Part shown: positions 23,449-35,400 of the stretch, one piece after another | Position numbering within the stretch: the stretch's first letter is position 1 | Layout of the letters: each line of letters starts with the position of its first letter | Origin: Cyathus striatus | Taxonomy: Eukaryota; Basidiomycota; Agaricomycetes; Agaricales; Nidulariaceae | Direction: 5' to 3' | DNA: 64,000 nucleotides | NCBI GenBank assembly: GCA_025738555.1 | Contig: JAOVFP010000001.1 | Location: 2,418,001 to 2,482,000 of the forward strand | The notes under the pieces: generated by a model | The model's input: only the letters and a program-made list of their open reading frames with translations | Told to the model about the DNA's origin: nothing | The model's database searches: none | Program-made: the position numbers and the translations under genes

Positions 23449-25575
23449 TTAATGTTCCTCCCAAGCTTGTGTAGAGTACATGGAGTTTTTGAATTTTTTT
23501 CTCTGCCCTTGCCCAAATTTTGGAGTTGCATCAGTTATTGTACCATCAATTACTTCTATAAGTGCACTCTCAGCATCTGTTGTGAGTTGAAGTCCAGAGA
23601 ATGAGTGATGATCCATAGAGTTTTGTATGTGCTCTATCACTGCTTCTACAGGTACAGCAGAATCAGAGGAAAGAGTCTCATTTGCAACAAACTCTCTGTT
23701 CATTACCAGCTGTTCACTATCATCTGAATCAGCTGTAATCATATCTTGAAGAGTGAGACTTGGTTCTTCAGCTGATCGTGCTTGTTTCAGTTCTTTAAAA
23801 AACTCAGGATCATTGGTATGGAGGCTATGCAAAATATCCTGAGTTTCTTTGCTGGTAAGACTTTCCCAGGAAAGATTAAAATTGCCAGTGCAACAGGATT
23901 TCCAAGCCTATATATCTAAGTTAGTTCAATGTATAAGAATAAAATTGGTACAACTCACATTGAGTACTGTTTCTGGGATATTGAGTTTCTCAAAAGCAGA
24001 GACAAGCCAGCCCACAGTACAGTCTTGCAATACCATTAATTGAGTGTTGATTACAATACTGTCACTCATAATCCCATTCTTCAGCTGGGTAAGAACTTCA
24101 TCGACAAGATCTTGGTGTGCTGCTTGCTTTATAATGTGCTTGAACATGTAATTAATTCCTACATTGCATGGCTGAAAGAGACCGGTTAACCCTGCAGGAA
24201 TAAAGATAACAATAATTGAGGGATGGAACTTCCACATCCAGTTCAGGAATTCTTGTGAGCAATGAACTGACCAGCAGTCAATTATCCATATAGCCTTTTG
24301 AAGAGTGTCAAACCCATTTTTGCATTGAATATCTGCAAAATAAGGAGCAAGTATTATATCTACAAAGTGATGCATAGTTTTCTTTGTTGACCAGTAGGTG
24401 TCTGTCTTGGACTCTTCAAAAAGAAACCCAAGCTTAATTGCTTTATCCATTTGTCTGGCTGTTGCAGATGGAAGAGAATGTTTCGTTGCACCATGATAAA
24501 TCGATTGTAAAGGTAGCATGGAACCATTGGCAGATACATTGACAAATGTTGTAAATGCATGCTTGTCTTCAGTTCCAATAATTGCTACTTGATTAGAGCC
24601 TGTTTGAGCATATGTAAGGCTGCTTCCTGGCGAAAGCACAACTTGTGTTTGATCTCCATTTACTATGAGTGCTGGTGATGTAATATCATAGTCCTTAATT
24701 GTATGTGCTATTCATAGAAATGCTTTCAGAAGCACTTAATCAACATTCTTTGGTATCTTTCACCCAGCACATGTTGATCGGCATAGAGACCAACCCAGAG
24801 AATGATGAAGGAGCTTCAAGACAAAACTTTCAGAGCAAGTAAAGAATGAGCCATCTTGAGAAGGGGTTTTGAAGATCTGTGGAGCCTTGTAGTTGAGATG
24901 GCCAATAATTATGCTTTGGATAGATAGCAAGGTGAGTGGAATAGATGACTGCTGGAGATCACTGAGATACTTCAATATTTCCCTTGCAACATCAGGATAT
25001 ATAACCTATCAAGATATCAGTGTTATGCTTGAGATATCGACATTGAAGAACATACAAGTACTCCAACCCTTGTTGTGATCCCACTTGGCTTATTTCCTGC
25101 AGCCACATGTGCCTGTGTCTCATTATTCCATTTAGGATTGTTTCCTTCTTGATCTATCCACCATCCAACAACTTGAGGAGTGAGTTTGCTGAAGAGTGCA
25201 ACATGACTTTTTTTAAGCTCTTTTATGATCACAGCTGGGCTCATTCCATATCCAACCTTTGTAGCAGCACTTTCAATATGAATCCAAAGAAAAGGATTCA
25301 TCCAGTACATATATTTTGTTAATTTATAAGCATTCTCTGATTTTCTTGGTCAACCAACAGTCCCTTCAGATTCATTATGAATATCTTCCTTAAACACTCG
25401 AAATGGTCTTGATGCTTCAGCAATGTTGACAACTATTTCAGAACCAAGTTGAGACTGAAACATGGTAGCTTTCTTAGATATCCAGTTAGTTAATCATTCT
25501 ATATGTGCATTTACAACTTACTGGCTTTATATTCCCTAAAATATCTCTTTTGCCAGATTTAATCTTGTCTTGAAG
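23449..25575 (-). pseudogene. C-terminal half of a Ulp1-DDE transposase gene (AT-hook, HTH, pogo/DDE_1)
   Basis: Reading on the minus strand from the V1 insertion: a basic linker (KIKSGKRDILGNIKP), an intron, a G-*-PRKSENAYK segment that looks like an AT-hook with CGA turned to TGA, an HTH-like region (about 25310-25030), then a DDE_1/pogo-type catalytic domain. The first Asp lies in VNGDQTQ (about 24650-24670), the second in WIIDCWSVH (about 24265-24290). The third position reads QPCNVGI, Asn where active members have Asp (24163-24165). Three in-frame stops lie about 24690-24770. The acidic C-terminus ends at 23449. Most defects fit C-to-T change on one strand. It is the continuation of the Ulp1 half at 38081-39629. 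Confidence 0.8.
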
Positions 25576-25599
25576 GAGGTCATGACACTTAGCCACATG

Positions 25600-25750
25600 T
25601 TTCAACTGACTATCAGAGAGTCAGTTGAGAGTCAGTTGATAGTATCAGAGAGTAGATTGATAGTAAGATGAGACTTAGTTGAGACTCAGGTGAGACTTTC
25701 ATAGAGTCAGGTGAGAGTCAGGTGAGAGTCAGTTGATAGTCAGATTATAA
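25600..25750. repeat. V1 left subterminal GAGAGTCAG(T/G)TGA repeats
   Basis: Repeats of GAGAGTCAGTTGA/GTGAGAGTCAGG type lie immediately inside the left terminus. They pair with the larger array at 37590-38050 and recur in V2 (42250-42360) and V3. Confidence 0.85.
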
Positions 25751-25928
25751 TTACATACAAAATTAGAATAATCACAAGTCTCACCCTATTATCACCTTAC
25801 TATCACCTTACTCTTATTCAATCTAGTATCAGATACTAATCTGAGAGTTGATTGATACAATTTCACCTGACTAACATCTGACTATCACTTATATTTGTAT
25901 AAGTTATCAGTGTAAAATAAGATTGCAT

Positions 25929-25992
25929 CTTAGCAGAATTGAACCCTCGATGTGGTCACGTGACAGGCGCTTATTCCGAAAGCGCCAATAGG
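25929..25992 (-). ncRNA. tRNA-like pol III module in V1
   Basis: On the minus strand a TTGGCGCTTTCGGAATAAGC stretch resembles box A and GAGGGTTCAATTCTGC matches box B, with CACGTGAC between them and a T4 tract downstream. V2 keeps an almost identical copy (44615-44690). Too short and poorly paired for a normal tRNA, but conserved in place and orientation across element types. Confidence 0.55.
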
Positions 25993-26459
25993 CCATCAAT
26001 CATAAATAGATTATGTCATTAAATATTATGTAATGTTATTATTATTAATAAGCACACAATTAGTCACATGTACATACATCTTTTTTTGTGGGGCGACTTG
26101 TCAATTAATTTTTTATTCCCACCCTCCATTCACTCCCTTGCTCCCCCCACCTTCCATTTGCTCTATCATTTCCACTTTACCTTCGATCCTCTTCCTCTCT
26201 TCTTTGAGCACAATTGCTCTTTCTTATCGAGTGCAATTGCTCTTTCTTATCGAGTGCAATTGCTCTTTTCTTATCAAGTGCAATTGCTCTTTTTTTATCG
26301 AGCACAATCGCTTTTCTCTCTGTTTATTCCGGAATGCATGTTGTTTGTCCCCATGATGGTGTTAAGGTGTGTATTCTCTCTTTCTTCCCTCACTCCAGTG
26401 TCACTGAGTGTAACACTCCCTTCTAGCCCCTCTCCCCTGTGATGTTTTGAGTGCAATCA

Positions 26460-27040
26460 CTCCTCTTCCCCTCCTCCATGCCATGTATAAGTGCAAATGC
26501 TCCTCCTTCCCTCCCCTATGCCACATATGAATGCAAATGCTCTGTCCTCCCTCTCCTCTGTGATGTCTGAGCACAAACGCTTGATGTTCTGTCCCTCATG
26601 CCACATCTGAGTGCAAATGCTCAATGTCCTCTCCCCCATGCCACATATGAGCGCAAATGCTCGTTCCCTCCCCTCCCTCCCCCTGTGACATCTACGAGTG
26701 CAAATGCTCGTGTTTCCCTCCCCTCTCCCCTGTACCACATCTGAGTGCAAATGCTTGTCATTTCCCTCCCTCTCCCCCTCCCCATGCCATGTCTGAGTGC
26801 AAACACTCTTTCCTCCTCTTCCCCACGCCATATCTGAGTGCAAACACTCTCGGTTCCCTGCCCCTCCCCCCTGCAATGTCTTCGAGCACAAATGCTCATT
26901 CTTCCCCTCCCTACACCGTGTCTGAGTGCAAATGCTCCTTGTTTCCCACCCCCCACAACATCTTCAAGCGCAAACGCTCTTTCTTCCTCTTCCTCACACT
27001 GTATCTGAGTGCAAATGCTTGTTCATCACCTCCCCACATA
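26460..27040. repeat. Palindromic iterons GAG(C/T)GCAAA(C/T)GCTC, left arm of V1
   Basis: At least a dozen copies of a 14-bp core such as GAGCGCAAACGCTC or GAGTGCAAATGCTC recur every 40-60 bp in a C/T-rich background. Perfect copies form a 5-bp stem with a CAAA loop. The right arm holds matching copies at 31540-32060, directly ahead of the KDZ gene. V2 has them at 46430-47095. Confidence 0.85.
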
Positions 27041-27384
27041 AGTGTCAGCCAATTATTTTCATTAAATGCCAAGGTTTTATGATTATGGTGATCATATAAG
27101 TTAGGCATTTTTTTTATGATCACCCACTATTATATATGTAGTAGTGAATGTATAATTACTAGTGAATGTATAATTGATCATAAGTGATCTTTCAGTGTTT
27201 TAATAGTGTTTCAGGTGGATATTTACTTACTACTGGTACTAATGAATGTAATGATGATCATAGGTGATCATTAGGTGTTTCAAGTGCATATTCATTTATT
27301 ACTGGTACTAAAGAATGTATATGTGATCATAAGTGATCATTATATATTACAATAGCATATTATTTTGAATAATATTATATATAT

Positions 27385-27780
27385 CACACATGTGACATAT
27401 CTCGAACTTGTCACGCATATTCCCGCACATCACGCATATTCCCGCGCTTCTCGCATATTCCCGTGCATCACATCTGTCACATTCTTTCTGTGCGTCACAT
27501 CCGTCACACATATTCGCACACATCACATTTGTCACATATATTCGCACGTGTCACGCTATTCACGCGTGTCACGCTTTTCATGTGTGTCACGTGCGTCACA
27601 TTTGTCATTTGTCACACTTTTAGCGCTCGTCACACATGTCACCTGCTTTCATTTGTCACACTTTGCACAACTATCATGCATTTGATGGTGTTACTCTTTG
27701 ATTCACATTACATGTTTTATGTGTGTCACTCATCATGCTTCTTGCATGTTACATTTTTCACAATTTTCACAGCTCAGTAA
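27385..27780. repeat. CACGTGTCACGCTATTC-type array, left arm of V1
   Basis: Tandem degenerate units mixing TGTCACGC, CACACATG and ATTCGCGC motifs. The mirror-image array is at 28600-29480. The long Cys/His-rich reading frames seen here on both strands come from the repeat and have no start context or intron structure. Confidence 0.75.
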
Positions 27781-29490
27781 TGTAATTTGGCTTTTGATAT
27801 TGACAATATATCTAGATGTGGAACCTATATTAAGTGGGGGATACTCAGTATATCACCTGTCATAGTGTCATAGTCTACTAGCCCATCATGGTTTTCATGT
27901 ATATCATGTTTTTGATGTATATCATATATCAAGTTTTTCATGTTTTCAATTTGAATTTCAATTGCTTCTGACATTTACTCACACTTGTGGAGCCTGAAAC
28001 TTAACACCCAGGGAGAGAAGCTGATTATGTGTATCTGATTACCTGTATATCTATACCATTGTTCAAATTGTTACAGAACAGAAGTATCCAACAGTGCAGA
28101 GTAAATTATTAAAGCAAAGGAAACAATCATGTTCTTGCTAAACTAAAGGTTGTAACAAGAAATGTGACAATTAGTAAATTATAGAAGTGTAACAATAATA
28201 AGGAGTCAGATTGAAACATGTAGAGTGTGTATGTAAGTCCACTGACATTTTACAATCAAGACTAGAGATGTGATATGATGGACTACATAATCTTGTGATA
28301 TATTGATACAGAGAGAAAATGAAAACTATCTCAACTCTTACTGATATTGTGTCACAATCGGTTTCACTTCTACACTGCTACATGTACTCATATCTCTGAC
28401 ATATGTTGTTTATACTTATACTTAAACCTTATGGCTTCATCTTTTAAACAAGCATATGACTACTGGAAGGATCAACCAGGTAACTACTCAGACAGCATCA
28501 GGGAGTGGTCCATGCACATGCTATTGCTGATGATTCCCTGCTTACTATTGCTTTCAAATTTTGATATATTGTCAATATCAAAAGCCAAATTACATTACTG
28601 AGCTGTGAAAATTGTGAAAAATGTAACATATGCAAAAAGCATGATGAGTGACACACATAAAACATGTAATGTGAATTAAAGAGTAACACCATCAAATGCA
28701 TGATAGTTGTGCAAAGTGTGACAAATGAAAGCAGGTGACATGTGTGACGAGCGCTAAAAGTGTGACAAATGACAAATGTGACGCACGTGACACACATGAA
28801 AAGCGTGACATGCGTGAATGGCATAACACACGTGAACAGCGTGAACAGCATGATGCATGCAAATATATGTGACATGCATGAATATATGTGACACACGTGA
28901 CACGCATGAACAGTGTAATGCATGCAAATATATGTGATGCACATGAATAGTGTGACGCGAGCGAATATATGTGACACGGGTGTAGATATAATCAACATGG
29001 GTGTACAAATATATGTGACATGCATGAATATATGTGACACACGTGACACGCATGAAAAGTGTAATGCATGCAAATATATGTAATGCACATGAATAGTGTG
29101 ACGCGAGCGAATATATGTGACACGCATGAACAGTGTAACACATGCAAATATATGTGACGCACGTGAATAGTGTGACGCGAGCGAATATATGTGACACGCA
29201 TGAATAGCGTGACGCGTGCGAATATATGCGACAAATGTGATGCATGTGAATATGTGTGACGGATGTGACACACAGAAAGAATGTGACAGATGTGACACAC
29301 AGAAAGAATGTGACAGATGTGATGCATGGGAATATGCGTGATTGCGCGGGAATATGTGAGAAGCGGGGGAATATGCGTGACAGACATGACACGTGAGAAG
29401 GATGTCACAAATGTGAAGTGCAGGAACAATGTGAGGCGCGGGAATATGCGTGACAAGTTTGAGATATGTCACATGTGTGATATATATAAT

Positions 29491-29765
29491 ACTGTATCAA
29501 TGCGACCAAGTGTTCGGTGATGCATCACACAGAGTCATGAACAGGAACAGATGTCCTGTTTGTCACGCATCACAGAATATTTTGAACAGAGATACAGCGA
29601 AAATTGAGGTTAAGGTTGACTTTTTGGCCGCTTGCTTCACTCGCGTAGATCCCCATGAACACTTACAACTTTTGTCACACCTGGCATGGCCCTTTGAACA
29701 GAGGGTCCAAGTGTTCATGGCTGTCATGCTGAAAAGTGGTGAACACTTGGTTGTATTGATACAGT
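29491..29765 (+). mobile_element. 275-bp TIR element inserted without target duplication
   Basis: The ends are ACTGTATCAATGCGACCAAG and, reverse-complemented from the right, ACTGTATCAATACAACCAAG, continuing as GTGTTC in both. Flanks are ...TATATATAAT and ATTATTCAAA..., which join exactly to the uninterrupted sequence in the other foldback arm (27360-27395). No duplicated bases are present. No coding capacity. Confidence 0.75.
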
Positions 29766-29799
29766 ATTATTCAAAATAATATGCTATTGTAATATATAA

Positions 29800-31228
29800 G
29801 AGGTCATTACACTGACCCACAGTCTCAGTAGAGTCCAGTGAGATTCTCATGAGATTCTCTGATACTCCAGTGAGAATCCAGTGGTATTTCTGAGAGTGTG
29901 GAGAGAGATTAGTGAGACTTTGGTGAGACTACACTGAGAAAATGAACAATTTCATCTCACTAAAATCTCAGCAAATTCTCATTTGGGTGAGAATCTCTTA
30001 GAGTCCAGTGATACTATAATGAGATGAATCTCAGAGAGTCCAATGAGAATTTAGTGAGAATAAGTCACTGGACTCTCAGTACAGTCTCTAACATTTAACT
30101 CTGTTGTTACAAATTCCCACACAATATTTCATAAGATCTCTCTGCACCAAGCTGTACCTAGACTTTATTGTCACAGTGATAACATGTTTCCCACAGTTAT
30201 TACACTTGTCACACATGTGTGAAAGTGTGACATCTTGGAAAAAGTGCAACATGTGTGATATGTGTGACATATCATAGACATCACACTTGTCACACTTTTC
30301 CAATATTGTCCAATATGTCACATGTCACACTTTTTCAACATTTTTCAACATGTTGGAAAATGTTAGAAGAGGTGTGGTGCCTAAGCTGTACCTAGACTCT
30401 ATTGTCACATATGTGTGAAAGTGTGACATGTTTGAAAATATTGGAAAAAGCGTGACATGCGTGGGAAAAAAGTGTGACATGTTGGAAAAAACGTGACATA
30501 TTTGGAAAATGTTGGGGAAGAAGTGTGACATGTGTGACAAGCGTGGGAAAAATCGTGACATGTTTGGAAAAGTATCACATATCATAACCATCACACTTGC
30601 CACACTTCTCCAAACATGTCACACTTTTTCCCACGCTTGTCACACATGTCACACTATCACACATGTGTGACAAGTTTGATGACTGTAGGAAGTGTGAAAG
30701 TGTGACATGTCAGAAAATGTTGGAAAAATCGTGACAAGCGTGGGAAAAGTGTGACATGTATGACATATCATAGCCATTACACTTGTCACACTTTTGGTGT
30801 ACTGTTACATTGTGACAAGATGTGTCACATTTTTTCCAACATGTCACACATGTCACGCTTTTTCCAATATTTTCCAATATGTCACACATGCCACACTATG
30901 CTTTACTCCAACATGTCATACTTTCACACATGTGTGACAAGTGTGATAACTGTGGGAAACATGTTACAACTGTGATAATAGAGTCTAGGTACAGCTTAGG
31001 CACCTAAGTTCAGTGGAGTTCAAGTAGAGTCCAGGTGCCCTACTGATAGTGTAGTGAGACTCTCACTGGATTCTTGATAGTCTAGTGAGAGCTCAGTGAG
31101 ACTCCACTGAACTCTCGATAGTCTGGTGAGAGTTCAGTGAGAGTTCAGTGAGACTCCACTGAACTCTCAATAGTCTGGTGAGAGTCCAGTGAGAGTCCAG
31201 TGATAACTGTGGGAGAGTGCAACATACT
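29800..31228 (+). mobile_element. Y2: non-autonomous Y element, 8-bp TSD ATATATAA
   Basis: It begins GAGGTCATTACACTGACCC and ends GAGAGTGCAACATACTG, flanked by perfect ATATATAA (29792-29799 and 31229-31236). The left foldback arm shows the empty site with a single ATATATAA (27340-27352, opposite strand). Internal structure is as in Y1: GAGAGTCCAGTGA repeats at the ends and TTTTCCAACATGTCACAC units in the middle. Confidence 0.93.
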
Positions 31229-32456
31229 GATATATAATGATCACTTATGATCACATATACATTCTTTAGTACCAGTAATAAGTGAATATGCACTTGAAAC
31301 ACCTAATGATCACCTATGATCACCATTACATTCATTAGTACCAGTAGTAAGTAAATATCCACCTGAAACACTACTAAAACACTGAAAGATCACTTATGAT
31401 CTTTTATACACTCACTAGTAATCATACATTCACTACTACATATATAATAGTGGGTGATCATAAAAAAAATGCCTAGCTTATATGATCACCATGATCATAA
31501 AACCTAGGCATTTAATGAAAAAATTGGCTGACACCCCTCCTCCCCACACCATGTCTGAGTGCAAACACTCTTTGTTCCCCTCCCCCTGCAATGTCTTCAA
31601 GTGCAAACACTCATTCCTCCCCTCCTCACACCGTGTCTGAGCACAAACACTCTTTGTTCCCCACCCCCTGCAATGTCTTTGAGTGCAAATGCTCGTTCCT
31701 CCCCTCCCTACATGATGCCTGAGTGCTAATGCTCTTCATTTCCCACCCCCCACTATGTCTTCGAGCACAAACACTCTTTCCTCCCCTCCCCACGCCATGT
31801 CTGAGCACAAATGCTCTTGGTTCCCATCCCCCTGCAATGTCTTCGAATGCAAACACTCCCTCCTCCCCTCCCCACATTCCCCACAATGTCTCAGCACTCA
31901 GCGCTCACCTCTCACCTTCCCCACAACCTGAGTGCAATGCTCTTTCCTCCCCTTCTCCATGCCATGCCTGAGCCCCTGTCACATCTTTGAGCACAATGCT
32001 CACCTCTCCCCTCCACCACAACGTCCCTGAGTGCAAACACTTTTCCTCTCTCATGAAATCTATTTATATTGTGGTTTCTCCCATGTCAACACCCCAATGC
32101 ACATATGTATCTTTCTTACCCCTCCCTTCCAAGCCCTCCCTTCCTCTCCTCCTCTTCAGTGCTGGTTCATTGAGTTCTGGCAGTTGCCAGTGACCATTGG
32201 AACAGCACCCAATTGAGTAGGAGTTGGAGTTCAAGGTAGGAATGTTATTTATAGAGTAAACACATGTCTGTCTCATGTTAATAATACATGCTTCTTTTCT
32301 TCTTTTGTGCTGCCAGAGATTGATTGACCAAGTCCCATGAATGATATAAGTAAAGACTGTGTCTCTTTTCCCTTTCTTCCTTTATCTGAGTGCAGAACAC
32401 TTAAGATACAATTTCGCTTTTTTACACTGCTTTTTTACTGTCTACTTTTGTCTACC

Positions 32457-35400
32457 ATGCATACCACTAGGTCCAAGACTGCTGGTGCTAGTGCTGGTGC
32501 TGCTCCACCATCCTCTTCCACTAGATCCAGATCTAGGAATACTACCACTGCACCTGCAAGTGGTGCTTCTAGTCATGCTCCAACTGCTAAAAGGGGGAGG
32601 CCTGCTTCTAGGGCTCGACCAAAGGGAAGGGGCAGGAAAGGGAATCAATCTGAGAGCAATGAGGAGCAAGAAGGGGATAATGAGAGTGATGGCAATAAGG
32701 AGAAGGAGAAGGAGAAGGAGGAAGAGGAAGAGGAGGATGTAATAGAGGTGTCAGAGAAAGGTACAGGGAAGGGAAAGAAGATAAAACAGAAACCTATTCC
32801 CAAAGAATGGAGGAAGAAAGTCAAGTAAGTCATGTTGTTTAATAATTTCTGTTGCACTTAATTTATTCTTTTATAGAAAATATTCTGTTCAGCGTCTACA
32901 AGAGGACCAAGAGCTTGATGCTCAAGAGGTGCCACCTCATCTAACTAGGTATAATTTCTTATTCTATTCTTTCTACTTATTGCTTTACATTATATATAGA
33001 ACAGAACTGATTCTGGAGCAGAGCAACTTGACAGTTGCTCCACCTCCTCAGCTTCGTGGTTGCTCTGGAACAGTACTCCCACCTCATGTAAAGACTTCAA
33101 CAGGCTCTAGATCAGGATCAAGTGGCTCTGCATTCAGTAGCTCTATTAAGTCCACTTCTGGTGATTCATTGGATGAAAAGAGACTGTCCATATTCAGCGG
33201 GTCTAGGTCAACTGGCGATACCTCTAAGTCAAAATCTAGTGAATTATTAAGTAAAGGATCTACTTCAATTGAGGGTGAATATGATGATACAGAGGAAATG
33301 GATGTTGATAAAACTCCTAAAAAAAACAACAAGAGGCACAACCACTCTACTAGCCCAACCACTCTACTAGCCCAACCAGTCCCACTGTTAGTATTGACAG
33401 CCGCTCTTCAAAGTCTAGTCAGAAGTCTTTATCACATAGCACTGCATCCAGTCATTCATTTACCTTGGATAGTTTAACTGGTTTAGAATCCAATCTTATT
33501 AGAGAGGATCAAACTTTTGAAAGCTTCATGAGTCAATTTAATGACCAGCATTCAGAAGAAGTTGATTCAGATGAAGATGACTCCGTTGCTAAGGCTGTGG
33601 ACTCTTGTGAGTTACAAGGTGCATCTAAAATTACAGGTGGTCACATGCATGAGCATGCACTAGGAAATAATTTTAACTTTGGTGATGCAGGTAAATAATT
33701 AAAATATTTTGTTTTGTTTAACTATTTAACACATTTTACAGAGGAAAGAGATGAAGTACCATTTGAGGTACCTACAACTGGAGCCATACATGTTTTCAGT
33801 AATCACAAATCAACAGAAGCACATTTTGCCATCAAAAATGTTAAATTGCATTACAAACTTGGTAAAATTATACAGTTGATTGGTCAAAAATATTCATATG
33901 TCAAAGGTATATCATCTATTCTTTATGTCCACATATATATATTGACTATATCTATGTACAGTGTTGAACCCATATATGTTTATCTGGGAGGATAATACTT
34001 GGGTTATTAAAGGCCACTATTCAGAACTTCTAACAGATCTTGAAGATATTGAGTAGTTTGTTAATGAAAAAAACAATACAGTTTGTCATGTTTTAGCAGT
34101 AAGTATGAAGTATTTATTTGCTATAATTAACTCACAGTTTTCATAGGAAGGACTTGATTCATCTACAAACATGATCTCAGCTCCTGCTGCTACCACATCT
34201 GCTTCTGTGGCTTCTGGTTCTGGTTCAAGTAAAGCTCTAAGATCAGTTACTAAAGAGCAGCAGCAAATTATTGACATCTTTAAGATTCCTCCTGCTTTGC
34301 ACTATGAGGGGACTGTCAGTATTCATGTTGTATATGCAAAATGGCTCTTTATACAGAAGATCATTTTGGAGTTACCTGGAAAGATTGCTGATGGATCCTT
34401 TACTGGAAAGGAGAGTGGTAATGAGCGAACATATACCATATTTTTTGCAACACCATCATCCTACTTCAGGGTTCATAGGCACTTTCACAACCTGAAGTAT
34501 TTTAAAAGGATGGAACAATGGTTTATGGGAGATCCCAATATTAAGAATGAAGATGTCTGGGGAGCTAGGAAGCCTGGTATTGATTATCTAGGTGAAATTC
34601 TGAATAAGCATATTACTATTGCTGAGAAGAAGAAGAAAGAAGAAGAAAAGGAAGAGAGAGAGAAGGAGAAAGAGAAGGAAAAGAACAAGAATAAGGGCAA
34701 GGGTAAAGATAAGAGGGGAGGGAGTAAAAAGGGAAAGGAGTGAGCTTTGTAAGAATATTTTCTTTGTTATTTTCAACAAAGTTATACTTTCAACAAGTAT
34801 AACTTGAAGTTTTTTTATCAATACTTCAACAGTATAAATTTTTCATAAAAGCTTTGTTATCTATTCTATTCTTTTTAATGAAGTTATACTTTCAACAAGT
34901 ATAGCTTCAATTGTAAATCTGTACTTTCAACAAGTATGTAGATTGTATATTATACTTCAACAGTAAAGATTAGTTGTATCATTTTGTTGTTTAATGATGT
35001 GCAATGCATAACATTTGTCATCTTGCTATTTTATTTATATTTTAAGTTGATTATCATATACTAACAATATTTTTTACAGTATTTGGGAATATATTTGTTG
35101 GACTGTAATATTTTATGGATTTATAACATGCCTTCCCAAAGCATGTGCTTCCTCTCCAGCTCAAGATCCATTTCCAAATATTAAATTTAATGACTTCTCC
35201 AGATTTATTTCATTGAACTTCAGTGCTGAAGTACACTAGCAACAGTGCTTACAGTATTATTCACCTTAACAAATAATACAGATTTAATAAATCTTCATTC
35301 AAGACAACAAGTTGTCCTTGTACCAGGAGAGAATAGACAACTTGTTACTGGTTGGATTACTGCACTTGCACGAATACTCCAAAAGCACATAAATAATGAT

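Larger units (their letters stand above)
26085..32060. repeat. Giant foldback of V1: arms 26085-27822 and 28553-32060
   Basis: The left arm consists of a pyrimidine-rich iteron block, a GTGTCAGCCAATTATTTTC segment (27042-27060), a GATCATAAGTGATCA-rich AT block and a CACGTGTCACGCTATTC array, ending in TTTGGCTTTTGATATTGACA at 27786. The right arm repeats these in reverse order and complement. It is longer only because two elements are inserted in it. The loop (about 27823-28552) is unique sequence without a recognised gene. V2 has the same structure. Arms differ by many substitutions, so they are old or diverge quickly. Confidence 0.85.

Noticed and set aside
29491..29765. Helitron or Crypton insertion, suggested by lack of target duplication
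   Set aside because: Clear 25-bp inverted ends argue against both, and no CTRR hairpin end is present.
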